64,000 nucleotides of DNA from Branchiostoma floridae (taxonomy: Eukaryota; Chordata; Leptocardii; Amphioxiformes; Branchiostomatidae): the NCBI RefSeq assembly GCF_000003815.2, contig NC_049983.1:18164760-18228759 (forward strand), in the 5' to 3' direction. Every line of letters begins with the position of its first letter. The first letter of the stretch is position 1. The translations under genes were made by a program, and so were the position numbers. The notes under the pieces are model-generated. The model saw nothing but the letters and a program-made list of their open reading frames with translations. It ran no database searches and had not been told where the DNA came from. This document shows, one piece after another, positions 24,854 through 38,100 of this stretch.

Positions 24854-25015
24854 GTCTAGTTGTGGTGATATCCTTATGGTAGAGGTCTAGCTGTAGTTAT
24901 AAACGTGTGGTAAACATCTAAGTGTGGTTGTATCCTTCTGGTAGACATCTAGCTGTAGTTATATCCTTGTGCTAGACATCTAGCAGTAAGTAAGTCTAGC
25001 AGTAGTTGTATCATT
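24854..25015. repeat. 31-bp minisatellite
   Basis: Four consecutive units of 31 bases run from 24854 to 24977, followed by partial units. Each begins RTCTAG or RTCTAA, continues TGTGGTTRTATCCTT or close variants and ends GGTAGAC or similar. Units differ from each other at several positions, so the array is old or degenerating. Confidence 0.75.
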
Positions 25016-25410
25016 ACATGCACAATCCATTGGCGTTCTATCCTTAAGCGCACAGTGCCGGTCGCACCCATCTGGTAACTGCCCAGTGCCGGTTCGTAGC
25101 CGGCTGTGGAGACCGCCTCATGTACCTCCACACCACGGGGAGCTGGGGCTTTCCTGTGGGTGTTTTAGACCAGCACTGTGTGCTTTGTTTTACTACCTCA
25201 TGCGTTTTTCACTGTCTTTTTCTAATTTATTAATCTTGTACGTAGGGTTTCCAAAAAAGAGAGCCCTGAGAACAAATAAAGGACAATGAGAAATGGAGTG
25301 CGAGATATAAGGATTATAGATTCAGTGAACCGCGGTGAAGACATGGCAATATGTGCGACAAAAAGACCAGTTGGACATGGTGTCAAAAAAAAAACTAATA
25401 AACAAGAAAC

Positions 25411-25416
25411 TTTATT
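25411..25416 (-). promoter_or_regulatory. Kelch gene AATAAA overlapping the stop codon
   Basis: The minus strand reads GAA TAA A, so the TAA stop (25412-25414) is inside an AATAAA hexamer. About 20 bases downstream the transcript strand has a long U run (25384-25394), the usual downstream element. An alternative AATAAA lies at 25226-25231. Confidence 0.6.
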
Positions 25417-28400
25417 CGATAGCGGACGATTCACTGGCAGAATAGTCAGTAGCTGACCATGAGTCTTCTGAGGACGGAGGTATTATTGTTTGTCGGAGTT
25501 CGAGAATCTTAACGTCCTTCCGGATGGGTACCGTCAGCGAGCAGCAGCCGAACCCGCTCGCAGGCGCCATGAGACCGGCAACATCTGTCACCCAGGACCG
25601 CCTCTCCAGGTCCAAACACTCCACACTGCGTAACATCCTTCTGTCTCGAGTAGATCTGCCGCCGATGATGAATAACCTCGGCTCTGTAGCGGAAAGTGAA
25701 ATATTGCAAATTAGTAACACCGGTACCATCCTAGTGATAGATTCACTTGACTGAACGTTGTATCGTTGATACCCTCAGGCCCTGAATTGTAAAGTTTCCG
25801 TCCCTTAGCTATAATCTCCAAGCAGATCTTGCGTGGCATAAGATACTATTAGTATCATAAGCTGGGGAAGAAGTTTAGCCGGCAGAGGAGTTAATTTGCC
25901 ACGCGGTGGAATAAAACTCCTCTGCCTGCTAAACTCCTTCCCCAGCTTATGTTACGTTCTTAAACCACCGTAAGATCTGCTTGGAGATTACCTTAACCAT
26001 GCTTTGGCTATTAGAGATACAAAAAGCATCTGCGAATTTGTGCAATAGTACACCGCATGCGCATGTGATGGAAGATAAGTCGACCTCGTTAGGAACCTTC
26101 GGAATTAGCAACGCTGCAACTAGGTGACGTTACGTATTGCAGGTATATATTATAGCGCTATTTGTTGACTTGAAATGGTGAGGTTTTGGAGGATTTACTT
26201 GGAGGATTCGCTTGAAGGATAGCGTCTGACGATCGTCTGACGATGCTGCCATGAAAACTTTATTGGATGATTGGATGCTTTTATGTATTCAAATATCTCT
26301 AGTAGTTGTATAAACTTACCCAGAGTGACAACTCCCATGTCGTGTCTTGGGACGCTGAGGTCGGCCACGTGTTCCCAGAGATCATTACCGTCGTCGAGAA
26401 TGTCGATTGCAGATATGCTTCTGCCCTTGTCGTCAACGCCACCTACCAGATACAAGCGGCCTTGCACCACAGACATTGCCGCATGGGAGCGGGGTACGCG
26501 AAGTGGAGGTAGCTGTTCCCATCTGTACATAGGAAAAGAACGTTAAACTTTGCTTTCAGTCATTATATGTAATGTTTTCAAGCTGCTGTACATCTCTTTA
26601 GTAAGTTCCAACTTTTCCTATCGGGGTTGATTAAGGCGCTTAATTAACTTTCTGCTGCAAACGTTGCATACCAAAAACGGCACCGCGTTGAAATAAGTAA
26701 TGCCCAAACAGTAGTTAAGGATCCGGCTCAGCCTCAGTGTTTTTGCAACACTTTCTAGCAGTGTACTAGCTCCTAGGTGTCCCGTATTAGATGTGCTAAT
26801 TTACACTTAAGATACTGGGACTGATCCGGGTCCTTACATCTGCTTGGAGATTACCCTCGCCGAAGAAAAGGAAGCGCCAGAGACACGAAGACGGATTATC
26901 CTTCCTTTAGAAGTTCACAACGATTCGAAGTAGGCATAGGCGGCGAAATACATTGTTGGTAGTATGACGTTAGACGTTAACAGAACAGGATATTGTTATG
27001 AAAATTTAGACAATGGTCTAGACAGAACTGTTTACAAGTTAGGGGCCCTCACATGCATCTCGCTGCACATGCGTGCTTAGAATCGTGAACCTCCTTATTG
27101 TCATATTTACCCGACCTCCCTAGATTTACGGCCCTGTATACCTGTCTGTCCCGGGATCGTACATCTCCACAACATCGGAAACAACGTCTGGTTCTGTCCT
27201 GCCGCCCGCCACGAACAACCTGTCCGTGTGAACAGCGACGGCAGCGGCGAAGCGCGGGTACAGGAGGGGCGCTGCGTACGTCCAGTCGTCCAGGGTAGGG
27301 TTGTAGTACTCCACGGTACCAAGAACCCTGGTCAGAGATCAAACAACGTGTGTTGGTATGTTCTAAAACAACCATTAGAATAAATCATTAAAGAATGTAT
27401 GAATCTGCAAACGTTCTTTAACCTCCGCTCAAAAACACTAGTCAGAGATCAACAACGCGCGTCATTCGGTATGTTATAAAACACTACCGTCAGATTAAAT
27501 TATTACAGAATGTATGAATCTCCAAAAGTTCTTTAACCTTCGCTCTGGTAACTTACACACAGTGCAAAAGTCAAATTTGGCGAGTTGACCTACCCATAGA
27601 AGGTCTAGGGAGAAGGTTAAGTCACTGCTTTCTCTACTTGGCCTTACGATATTTTTAGTGTCATGTCAATCATACAATTGCTGTTGTGTGCACTGTATGT
27701 TGAAGAGTTGTTTTCTCAACAGGTTTGTCCAATGCAATGCCATTATACCACTTCTAGGCAATGAACTAAATTGATGGATTATGAAAATCATTTTTCTAGT
27801 AGGAGATAGCGGCGAACACTGGTTTGTACACAAGAAGGATACAGTTGTCATCAAGTTACACTATAAGAAACGGCTACTGCCCTATTGTCTGGCTCATATG
27901 CCAATAAGGCTGTCTATTGCACGTATCAGGTCATGACACAGAACCGTCTCCTATGGACCAAAAGTTTGAAGTAGAGAAAATCTTGAATACGGTACATACC
28001 GTTGTCGGTCCCCCAGTCCACCCACTACGTACACCACGCCCTGGAGTGCCGCAGCCTGTGCGTAGGTTCGCTGGCTGTTCATGGCAGCTACATCCGCCCA
28101 CGCGTCTGTGTCCGGGTCGTACCGGTAACACGTGTCGAGCGGGGTGTACTCCTTACTGGCTCTCTGGGGATCCGTACCACCTAGAAATACAAGACGTGTG
28201 TGTGTGTTTCTAAACTTCTCATAAAGTTGTATGGGCAAAGGAGGCGAAATTTGCCATCTCTGATTGTCTTGCTACGTGAAATTGGGGAAAGAAGACACTT
28301 TGCATAATGATGCGCTGCTTGGTGTTACAACCGTTACGATTAGTGAAGTCTTACCTATGATATAGAGATTGTCATAAAGCACAGCGACAGCGCTGTGGTC

Positions 28401-29769
28401 CCGGGATTCGCTGGCAGGTAGAGTTGTGAGCAGCTCCCAGCGGTTCTGGCCGCGGTTGAACTTGTGAATCATGTGACCTCGGGCTCCCACCACCCCCGGG
28501 CCCTCGGCCGTATCACAAAGCCCGCCGACAATCACAACGGTGTTCTCCATGACCGTGCTACGGGACGGCCGGGGCACCGCGACCGGCTGCGGCGCGGTCA
28601 CCTTGTCTTCACGGTACGCTTCCCGCGTAGTCTGACGAATCTTGCCCCTTCTCCGCTGAGGCGTAAATGAGACAGTCTTCTGTGAGGAATAGAACTGAAA
28701 CGCCTCGAGAACGACTTTCCGACAGGACTGGATGCTGTTGACATGCTTCACGGCTTCGGCAAACTCGTCCGGATCAATGTGGCTGTAACGGATTTTACTC
28801 AACAGTCTATGTGCGAAATGTACCCTCATGTCAGCCTCGCCTTCGATCCAACGGAAGATGGCGAGGAAGGCTTCGATCTCCCTCGGAACTGAAAGGTCGT
28901 CGTCTTCCAAAATGCTCTCAAGCTGCGCCACATCCTGAGTATAGAAACTACGTGTGTTCATAACAGACATAAAGTTCGCAAGGACGAACTGTCGAACGGT
29001 CTTGTAAACTCCTCCCAGCCAGTATTGGTAATGTGATGTCACCCACAGACAGTCAAGACATGTCTCAAGGTCAAATGTCTTCAGGAAGTCTCGACATTTC
29101 TCGATAATGGCGGGCACAATGAGCTCGTCGCATGCGCCCATGATTTCCATGACGTTGCTGAAGGTGATTCGCAGCTCAGATGTGTACATGAAATCCAAAA
29201 TGATGGACATTGCCGAGAAGGTCATCCTCCCCTCATCCAGAGAGATGTGGTAAGGTACCTCTCTGTATTCATCTGCTGTTTCAAACATCTGAAACGACAT
29301 GACGCCATAGCGCTTGATCTACGAAGTCAAATCTATATTTCACAGTATTAGGGATAACGTTATAGTGTTAAATAAATAAATAGATACTGAAGGTCATAAA
29401 ATGACTACCTCCGATTGTTAACGTTAATATGGACAGTTCTTTTACTTAAATCAATGGCATGCATCTTTATTGGTGCTAATTACTAGCAGGGTCAAACTCA
29501 TATACATACAGCGTAGTAGGTGACACTTGATTTTATACGTATTTAAGTCATGTTGTCTGTCAATAAAGTTATCTGTCTAGACCGTTACAATTTCAATCGT
29601 CTACCTGCTTCAGACGCCCGCTGAAACTCGACAAGGTAACGCTATGAGCCGGGAACGTCTGATCGCCGACCTCCAGAACTACGTCACAGAGAACACCTGA
29701 CCTTCTCCACGCGTCTAGGTTGTTAACAACGTGGCAGCAGTGGGCCAACTTCTCCGCTTCTGCGTCCAT
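25412..29769 (-). CDS. BTB-BACK-Kelch protein (656 aa, six exons)
   Basis: Kelch-like family protein. By family these are substrate adaptors of CUL3 ubiquitin ligases: BTB binds CUL3 and dimerises, and the Kelch propeller binds substrate. Exons in order: 29605-29769, 28355-29318, 28000-28180, 27142-27327, 26320-26522, 25412-25683, total 1971 coding bases with all phases closing. BTB spans residues about 20-131 (LCDVVLEVGDQTFPAHSV in exon 1), BACK about 135-262, then a basic, probably flexible linker 265-310. Six Kelch blades follow, marked by repeated GG doublets (IVGG, IIGG, VVGG, VAGG, LVGG, IIGG) with W and Y at the usual spacing. The C-terminus is serine- and acid-rich. The ATG at 29769-29767 has a good context and gives a standard BTB start. 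The specific KLHL orthologue cannot be assigned from reading alone. Confidence 0.9.
25812..25990. mobile_element. Fold-back MITE-like element in Kelch intron 5
   Basis: The ends are inverted repeats (TAATCTCCAAGCAGATCTT at 25812-25830, its complement at 25972-25990). Inner arms at 25855-25892 and 25915-25951 also pair with few mismatches. The element has no coding capacity. Its terminal word recurs at 26838-26855. Confidence 0.7.
26715..26855. mobile_element. Second, weaker fold-back sequence in Kelch intron 4
   Basis: An imperfect inverted pair around TAAGGATCCGG (26716-26740) and its partner CCGGGTCCTTA (26800-26836) is followed directly by the terminal word of the 25812-25990 element (26838-26855). 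It is probably a degraded or composite insertion. Confidence 0.45.
27331..27545. repeat. Tandem duplication next to the Kelch exon 4 acceptor
   Basis: Two units at 27331-27430 and 27441-27545, offset 110 bases, share GTCAGAGATCAA, GTATGTT, AGAATGTATGAATCT and GTTCTTTAACC in order, with scattered differences. The unit starts at the acceptor of exon 4, so the intron carries a decoy copy of the acceptor region. Confidence 0.75.
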
Positions 29770-31080
29770 CGCTGACAGTAGTTTAGCGTTTTTGTTTGGA
29801 ATGGGTTACGGTTTCAAAACATTCGGTCTCCAAGCCTCTTTGTTTCGTCATAAATATGTGCGTGCGTGTCAAACGTTTTTCATTCGAGGTATACTAGTTC
29901 TAGAACACTACCTACCTACTTAACTTGTCCATCGACCGACATATCTATTATCATGTCAGAGTTAGCATGAATTCTGGAACATTGACTTTGCATTTTTATG
30001 CAGTTACTTGAATGTAGCGTTATCATGGGCACTGATACCTCAGCTTCAGTTATTTTGATTCCAAGTGTCGCTTTTTAATTGGCTATATCCAGTAGAAACT
30101 GGAATCTTTACTGGTATCCATGAAAGGAGAACAATTGCATTGCATGGTTTGGACGTTTGTGCCCATAACTTCGAAGAGAAACCTCTGACCAAAGTAGATG
30201 ACAAGTGTATCAAATATTGTCAAACATTAGTAAGGACAACTGTATTACAAGAACAGCTACGACTACAGGTATTATTAAAGGTCTTGATTACTTGAACATG
30301 TCTACACATGTCAGCGAAATTGTTATAACGTTATATATTAAGCATGAAATATTCCGTGCAGTTGACTTGTAATTCGCTAGGAGAGGCAGTCCATTATACT
30401 TCAAGCTTTATCGACACGACAAAAGTACAGTCACTTATAAGTGCTTAGAGAATTAAAATAAAAATCGTTTTTATCGTAAATGATTTTGTCTCTGTATGTG
30501 TGACTGTCTTTGGAGAACCGACACTACTCTATTCGTTTGGACCAGTCGACACCAGGTATGTAGGTTGTCGTTCCAGTTTTAAAGCATCATTGTTTTTCTT
30601 TTCACAGGCCTCATCTTTATTCCATTGCTATAGGTTTATACAATGGAGTGACGTTTATTGAATATGAAGCTATGAACTCGATGACCTGAAAGTACTGTCC
30701 GTGTGCTGAAGTGTTGGTGATTTCCTTGTCTGTGCTCTTTCTGCTCAGTAGTGCCACTTCAACTGGCGCCTTCGGCTACCAATTGTTGTTTTATTTGCAC
30801 AGACTTTTCTTGGTGTGGCAACAGCGAGGGATTTTGTCACTTTGCTACCTGTGGCGTAGGAAAGTGCTTTTGATTTTATTTTCTCTTTTTTCGGAAGGTT
30901 ATGTTTTTGGTGTCATGCCATTGGTCTGCTTTTTGGTTTGCAATTTTGGATGTGGATGTTTTGGGTGGCATACTAGTGATTCCAAAAAGTGCGAATGGGA
31001 GGTATCCATATTTAACATGCGTGTAACAACTGTGAAAACAAACGTGCAAATGACGAAAGTCGTTCTGCAGCACGCTTCCG
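29770..31080. other. Region between divergent Kelch and C12orf56-like genes
   Basis: This interval holds the 5' flank of the Kelch gene (its 5'UTR must begin just above 29770) and the approach to the plus-strand promoter. I saw no TATA box clearly placed for the Kelch gene. Open frames near 30065-30295 and 30711-31256 have no recognisable product. Confidence 0.5.
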
Positions 31081-31383
31081 TTTCGCCTTTGTTTGGCCGT
31101 CCGAGCCCCGCCCACCCATGCACCTGTTACCCATTGTTGGCGGGGCACACGACAGCCAATCAGCGCCGCCGGGATGTTGACGTAATGGAACTACCATGGC
31201 GGCAGACAAGCTTCCAGTACTTGCTGGGTGAAAGGGGGTCAAACTGGCGATCGTAGTCGACCTGGCGCGCCCACCGGGGCTTGCTCAGTCCTAGCAGGCG
31301 GTTGGAAGGGACAGCAACACCGATAAGAAGTTACAAAGTGCTGGGTCTTGGAGAGAGCTCGACCGGAGGGGTTTTGTGTCACG
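31080..31383 (+). promoter_or_regulatory. CpG-rich promoter and 5'UTR exon of the C12orf56-like gene
   Basis: The stretch is markedly GC- and CpG-rich compared with its flanks and contains a CCAAT box (about 31154-31158) and a GCGCGC cluster near 31265. A leader exon ends at 31383 with donor gtacgt and joins exon 2 at 32138. In the joined frame an in-frame TAG near 31294 precedes the ATG at 32157, so the leader is non-coding. An upstream ATG in strong context (near 31196, ACCATGGCGG) opens an 11-codon frame if it lies in the transcript. Confidence 0.6.
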
Positions 31384-32156
31384 GTACGTAGCGGAGTTGG
31401 GGAGGGGGGCGGAACAGGAACAGAACATAAAAGTTTACATGGTAACGTTTATCTTACCGTAAAACATGTTTTCGTCCGCCAAAGCTTGTGATAACCGCCC
31501 TGTCGTCTCGGTCGGCAGGCATCACGAAAGTCTCAGGAATCTTCTGAAGCCTGGGGCAGTTAATAGCCTGTTTTCTTGCCCAGCTATTTTGGAAGTCTTA
31601 TCTTTTATCAATTAGTCTTTGATTATTTAGGCCGTACAGACATCGTTAAAAGGTAGGTTTGAAGGTGGGAACTTAGCATGTGCCAGGAAAATGAAGCTCC
31701 GTCGATAGAGTTCCAGGGGTTACAGTAGTTTGACATCTGGATAGTCGTAACATCAGCTACAAGCAGGGTACGACCACCTGTTGTGACAGGTGGTTTATGT
31801 TGTCTAATATGCTTGACCTCCTTTCATAATCAAATTTTGTGGAAAACCTACCAAACATGGGGTTGTTAGTTAAGTGTAGCATTAGGAATGCAGGTACCTT
31901 TGGAGTTCTTGAAAGGCAGGTGAAACAGGTGGTGGGCCCAATTTGTTGAGGTCAATTATTCATAACTGACGCCATCAAAGAAAAATTACAGCTTTCAAAT
32001 TCATAATGGCTATCTCCCTGTTGCATTCTGGGTGGATCAAGATTGCTTTCTTTGTTGCAATTGTGTGCTATTCACGTTCCCGCCCAATTATGATAAGCTA
32101 CTAACAGTTGCATTTCACGTACTTAATCCAAACGCAGGGATGTGACGGATCGTGGC

Positions 32157-35100
32157 ATGGCAGCACATGGGAGTCCTACCGGGGGAAACGCCAAGCTCGA
32201 CGCCTTCCTGCGGCGTAGCTTCGACCCGCGGCAGTATGACAGGGTGCTGGCCACACACAAGTGTATCGTGGAGAAGAACTTCAGTTTTGTCATCCTGACG
32301 GACGACTGTGTGTACCTGACGGAGAACCCTCCACGTGTCATCCAGCCAGCGGTTCAGCTGAAGGATATCGTGTCCATCAGACTGGTGAGTCTCAGATCTA
32401 TCATTGTGCAGGTTGCACAAGTCCAGTAATCTGATTGTCCCGGGCAAGTGAAAGTGCTGATTGGGCAAGCGCATTGCCCGATCGGGCAAGTAAGATTTTT
32501 CCATGAGTGAGATTTTGTTACTAGCCACTTTTCTCATTCATGGCATCAAGCATTGGTCAACACAGAAAAATAGAGCCACTAAATAGAATAAAAAAAGTGA
32601 AAATACATAGATTCGGATACAAAAAGCAATTTAGATTTCGAACAAGTGAAATGTTGGTTCAGGCAAGTAATGTTTTTATGTACTTTCCTGATTGGACAAG
32701 TGAATTTTTTGTGGTGTGTAAAACACCATATGGTTGTCTTGAAATATCTTTGAGAGTGAGGCTAAAGGAAGCTTATCAGTCTATATCCAAATGAAAGTTA
32801 GCTCAGCCAAGCAAGGTTTCAGGAAAAGGAATTTGAACTGTTGATACAGTAATGCAAATGTCTAATCTAGTTAAAAAAAGGATGGTAATACAATTTACAT
32901 TACAAAAGGTATGTTAGCAGAAGTCTATTCAAAACATCTATGGAAGCAACTAAGTATTTTTTTTTGTCTCAATGGATGGCTTACATAAAAGTATGAAATA
33001 TTCTGCAGAAGTAGAATTTTGTTTCATTAGCTCACATTAGAAAAGAAACACAGACAGAGCAAGAAGTATAATCTGTCTTTATACGCCTATACGTCGTTGA
33101 CATTTCACATACGGTTCACAACAACACCATCAAAAGCCACTCCAGGTCTATTCTGAGAACCACTTAGTAAAAGGCATGAAAGGTCATTCACCGGATTTTT
33201 AATATGTTTGGTGAATTCTCAAGCCCAACCATTTGCAGTGTGTTGTCTCCATAAGAAAGATAATTGAGATTTGGTCTTAAGAAATCTCTGTTCACATGAT
33301 TTGGTATTTGAACATCTTAAGATCATCATGCATGTATTTGTCGTAAGAATTTGAGAAGGCTTAGTAACCGCTCACTTGAGTAGTAGTAGATGAAAGCAGC
33401 AACTTACAGGAAAATTGTAACTTTGCTGAAAACATTCACACATAAAAACTTGGTACCTGTGAATTCACGTAGTTCTGGAACCAGAAAAAGTATTTCTAAA
33501 TTCTAGCCCTGTCACTTCTTGGAACATAAGATGACAACAATGCTACCTTTATAACATCTCGTTCCATTTTGTTTAGACAACAATGGGCTCTTTTGAAGAG
33601 AAACATTCTCTATTTTTACTGTCCACAAAAGCAGGTAGAAACCTGCATGCCATGTACATGTGACACGCCTTGGTATGCTGTAAGCTTCTATTTTTGATGG
33701 CATTTCTCAATGCATCTTTTGTGTGTTGTACATACATGGCGTGTGAATGAACTGAGTCTGCAGACTGGTTCTTACAGAGTTACAGTGTACACAGTCCCTC
33801 CTAATCTATATTGGATGGTGCACAGTAAATCTCGACATATTTGCAGTGGCTTTATTTTTGCTGCTTTCGCTGTGGCTTCTTACTTAGTATGTTAATGAAA
33901 GTCAAGACTCCGTAAAAATGTGCCCTGTGATTTACTAAATGTGCTATAGAATTGTTTCAACCATGATCTTAAATCCACCTTTCCCCTCTCGCTGAACCTG
34001 GGTTGAAGAGAACCTTATTTCACAGTATTTTTAAAGGGATAAAGAGGCCAGGAAATAAAGAGGCCAAGTTCGATGTAAGCTAATCTTAATAAAAAGCCCT
34101 GTCCTGCCTCTCTTCAAGAGGTAGCTTTGGAAGTATTTCCAGTTAGATGAAATGCCAGAAACCTTGCTAATCCCAGTCCTTAGGCTGTAGGTATTTGGTA
34201 ATTTGAAGCTGTTGAGTAATTTTATGTCGTTTATGTAATTTTCATCCCTCTAGTTGTGGTTCCACAGGTGTATGGGCAATTCTGATGCATGTCTACTAGT
34301 GTGAAGAAGGAAAAAAATGTCTGATACATGTATAGAATTGCAGACTGTGAAAAGTGTCATATTTCTGATCACACAATTTGCATTGTCTTGATTAATCAAT
34401 TAATTTTCATGACTCAAGGAACCAACCAACAAATCAATCAATCATCTATTTAGCTTTGAGACTGGTGAAAATGAAAATGACTAACTAAAACAGTCCACAA
34501 AGTTCAACCTTTAGATATCTTATCAAGTCCTGTATTCAGATTATGGACATTGTGGTCGATATTTTTGTGTCAAATCTCAAACATGCACCCTATCCACATG
34601 GTTTGACCCCAATTTAGGTCTTAATCTACAGTCCAAATGTGCCGTCAAACTCAAACCTAAAAGGCCTGGGTTGTCACAACAGTCTCCACAGTTTGCAGGT
34701 TTCCAGGAGAACCACCATCTCTGTTTGGATTATCACCATGGAAACCAAACAGATGCAACTTTCATTCCAGATGCTCTGTAATAGATGTTAACATCTGGTT
34801 GATCCATATACCATACTCTCACATTCAAATCAAACTACAAAATATCTTAAGATCCTACATTGTCAGGCTAGCAAAATCCAGGTTTTGACCAAAAATGACA
34901 TATAGTCATGTGATATGTTAAGTTCTTCAAGATGGTATAATTTCACACAGGAATGATATACAGTGTACTAGTATATCATTGATTAAATGCTACGATTAAA
35001 ACTGCACAAGAAGACCACTAAGATCTAGTCTATTTGAACAGGTGGTCACTATAGACAGGATTCTTTTAAATTCTTGTATCAATGAGAAAATCATCCAAGG

Positions 35101-38100
35101 GGCCAGCAAAACAGGTGGTCCTTATGTAGAATTGGTCACTATAGAGGATCCTGGCAATGGTACATGTATATGATTATAATCTTATCTGGAATGCTGTATA
35201 TCATTTAATGTTATATGTTATTTCCAGTCCATTGAATCTGCCTCAGGGTACATTTTTCATATATCATTGCCATACCATGCTCGTAAACCAGTCAAGGACA
35301 CAATGTTTATATTACCCTAATTTTTATTGGATGATTTCATGTATAAAAATGGGGCAGACCGAATCCCATCTGTCCATGATAGTAACTAGATAATCTCTTG
35401 GAATGCTAAAGACTAGAATGTGTAGTACTTTGCTACTTCAATACAGGAGCCACGGTGAGTTCTGTACAAACAGATTCCTGGTCAACAGGCTATCCAGAAC
35501 CATTAGTAACTGGGGGTAGCAATGCGTTGTGCTGGCATTCAGTTTATTTGCACTCTCTGTTTGAGAGAGAACTTTGTTCCCAGTTAAACAATGGTAGGGC
35601 AATACAACTGGTAGATTATTCACAAATATGAAGTTGTGCTGTTTGCAGTTGCCTGAGTTAATACCTTATAGCTTTCATTGAGTGTTAACAGTCGTCTCAT
35701 AAAGCTATCAATTTTGTGATAAAGCTCTCTGTTATTAAATACAATGTTGTACGTGTTATGCATGTTTTGAAATATATTGTACTGATCAGAAATTTTCTTA
35801 CAAAAAGGCAAGAAATCAATAAAGTGATGAAAGGGGACCTGGTGTAATACAGGGTTGTGACAACAAAGATACAGTAACTGGAACTCAGTAATCTTGCTTG
35901 TCAGCAGCTGCCTTCATGATCAAGTTCAGTGCTAAGTTGGATGTAACAAAACCTCCTGTATAATGTGCTTACCGTCATGTTGCAACGTAAAGATAATCTT
36001 TGTAAGGTGATTACCCCAAGCCAACACAATGAGGTACAGTTCCTAACAGAAGTAACATTTCCCAGAAAAGTCAGGTCAATCTGATAAGGAACGATTTTCT
36101 CTTCCCATTGGTCCGGCAGTTAAAGTGATTACCTTTAATCTACTTATCATGGCTGGGGATGTGTACAATAGAGGGATTTGTGAATGACGTCAAGCTATTT
36201 CATGTATTTGCATATTCGCATGTGCTTCAACATGATGGTCTATGTGTTTGTGTCACAGTCAAATTAGTTACATCTTAATTGTTGTCAGCTCATTGCCAAC
36301 TTTCTTAATCAAACCTTCCATTTTCATCCCAAGGTTTGACGATTTGACCCTTACTGGACTTTTTCCTATGAAAATATAGTATTTCTTGCAAGTTGCACAA
36401 TAATTGATCTTTGTGCTGTCAGGATCAGTGATCTGCAGCAGTGGTATAGCTGTTGGCACTGTTCTTGTCTTGTCTTGTGGTGGAACCAATATATATCATC
36501 TCACTGTACCAACAAAATCCATCATGATTATAGGTCTTGTCAAGGTTGTTCAGGGTGGTAATTATACAGCCTAGTCCTATTCAATCTTCAACTGACCCGG
36601 TGGTATTACAATCATCCCTGGAATGATGAACCAAAGAGGATTGAAATTTTTACAACCGTGCAGGAATTATTTTGCTGCAGTTTTTAGAATCCACTGTGAC
36701 CAAAATAATGGATATGGATTAAAGAAAGAGAAAAAGAAAACTTGTTACTTGTTACTATTTACAGTCATGACATCAAGCATTGGTCAACATAGAAAAATAC
36801 TATTTTTCTATGCTGTCAGAGACAATAAATTCCCAAAACAATTCCATTGCTGTAAGTGAAAATACTACATTTGAATTTTGGGCAAGTGAAAAATTAGTTT
36901 GGGCAATTAAATTTTTTATGTGCTTGCCTGATAGGACAAGTTGATTTTAGAAAACTAGAGACACAGAGGCATCTGCTGTCTTATTGAAAAGTAGGGTAAT
37001 TGTAGATAACAGTCGCCCTGTTGCGTGCCACAGTGCTTTTATCCAACACCACACCCTGCAGTTCCAGCCTTGAGTCGCACTTAACAACCTAGCAACAAAG
37101 TATAACATTGCAACTGTTGTGTGATCCCTGAAGATTAATTCTGTCTAGGTCCAGAATTGTCTATTCTTGATTTAAGCCAAGGGGCTTATTCTTAAGAACA
37201 TTCTGATGTTAGTTGATATTTTTGCATAACAGTTCAAAGAGGTGTCAGATTTGTGGGAATTGTATGTAGTAGGAAACTGTGTTCTGCTGCTGTTGTGATC
37301 TGGACATCCAGCAGCTACAGTCTTATAATGTTGTATAATCAATAAAAAATGAAATGTTACAGTGAATTCTTCTGGATTTTCTTGAACATTCCATACGGAA
37401 AACAAGGACTATTCCAGACTATACACCGAGGAATAGGAAAGTTAAACTTCGAGAGTCATATGGCCCTGAGTAATTGTCTGCAGAATTAGGGTAATGTTTA
37501 AACCTTATTTACCCTATTTGTTGCAATGGACTGGTTGTAAACTTAAAAAAATGGCCACACCACCTAACAATGAGACATAATTGAAGTAACAATGGTTTTT
37601 TTCTTAGGCAGATGATTGAAGCTATTATTAGTATCCTTACATAGAACAGATTACAAGATTCAAAATATTAATGCAAGGAACGATTTCACACATTTGACAC
37701 CACACTTTGACTCCTGTGAGGCAAAGAAAATAGTAACAAAGTTTAAACATTATCTGTCAAATGTAACTTTGAATGTTACCTGCATTTGTACAGAAAATAC
37801 AGAAAAAAAGTTCCTGATTCCTATACTTTGAGCCCCAACTCTGTACTCAGTATCTTTCAACATACATCAACATGTGCGTGCTAGAAAGGAATAGCATCAC
37901 CATAAACCTTAACTTTTTTTAGAAGCAGGCTTACCTAAAGTGAATTCAACTATGATGTAATGCTGCCCTACATTGCACATGAGGTAATTGTGTGCATGTA
38001 TCATTGATATGTTTGAACAGTAAACAATGAATGACCAGACATGACATCAGCCTTATTTTCCACCAGGATGAATAATTGATACAGTCTGTGGTGATTCTGA

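Noticed and set aside
30066-30295. 75-codon frame ending near a GTAAGG
   Set aside because: No ATG (starts GTG after a stop), no recognisable protein and no partner exon.
30711-31256. 181-codon plus-strand open frame
   Set aside because: Composition changes half way where the CpG-rich promoter begins, no known domain, and it overlaps the leader region of the C12orf56-like gene. It is the longest unexplained frame, so it is recorded here.
36268-36489. 73-codon minus-strand frame with CATCKKYY
   Set aside because: Lies in an intron, single cysteine pair only, no splice partners and no known zinc-binding pattern.
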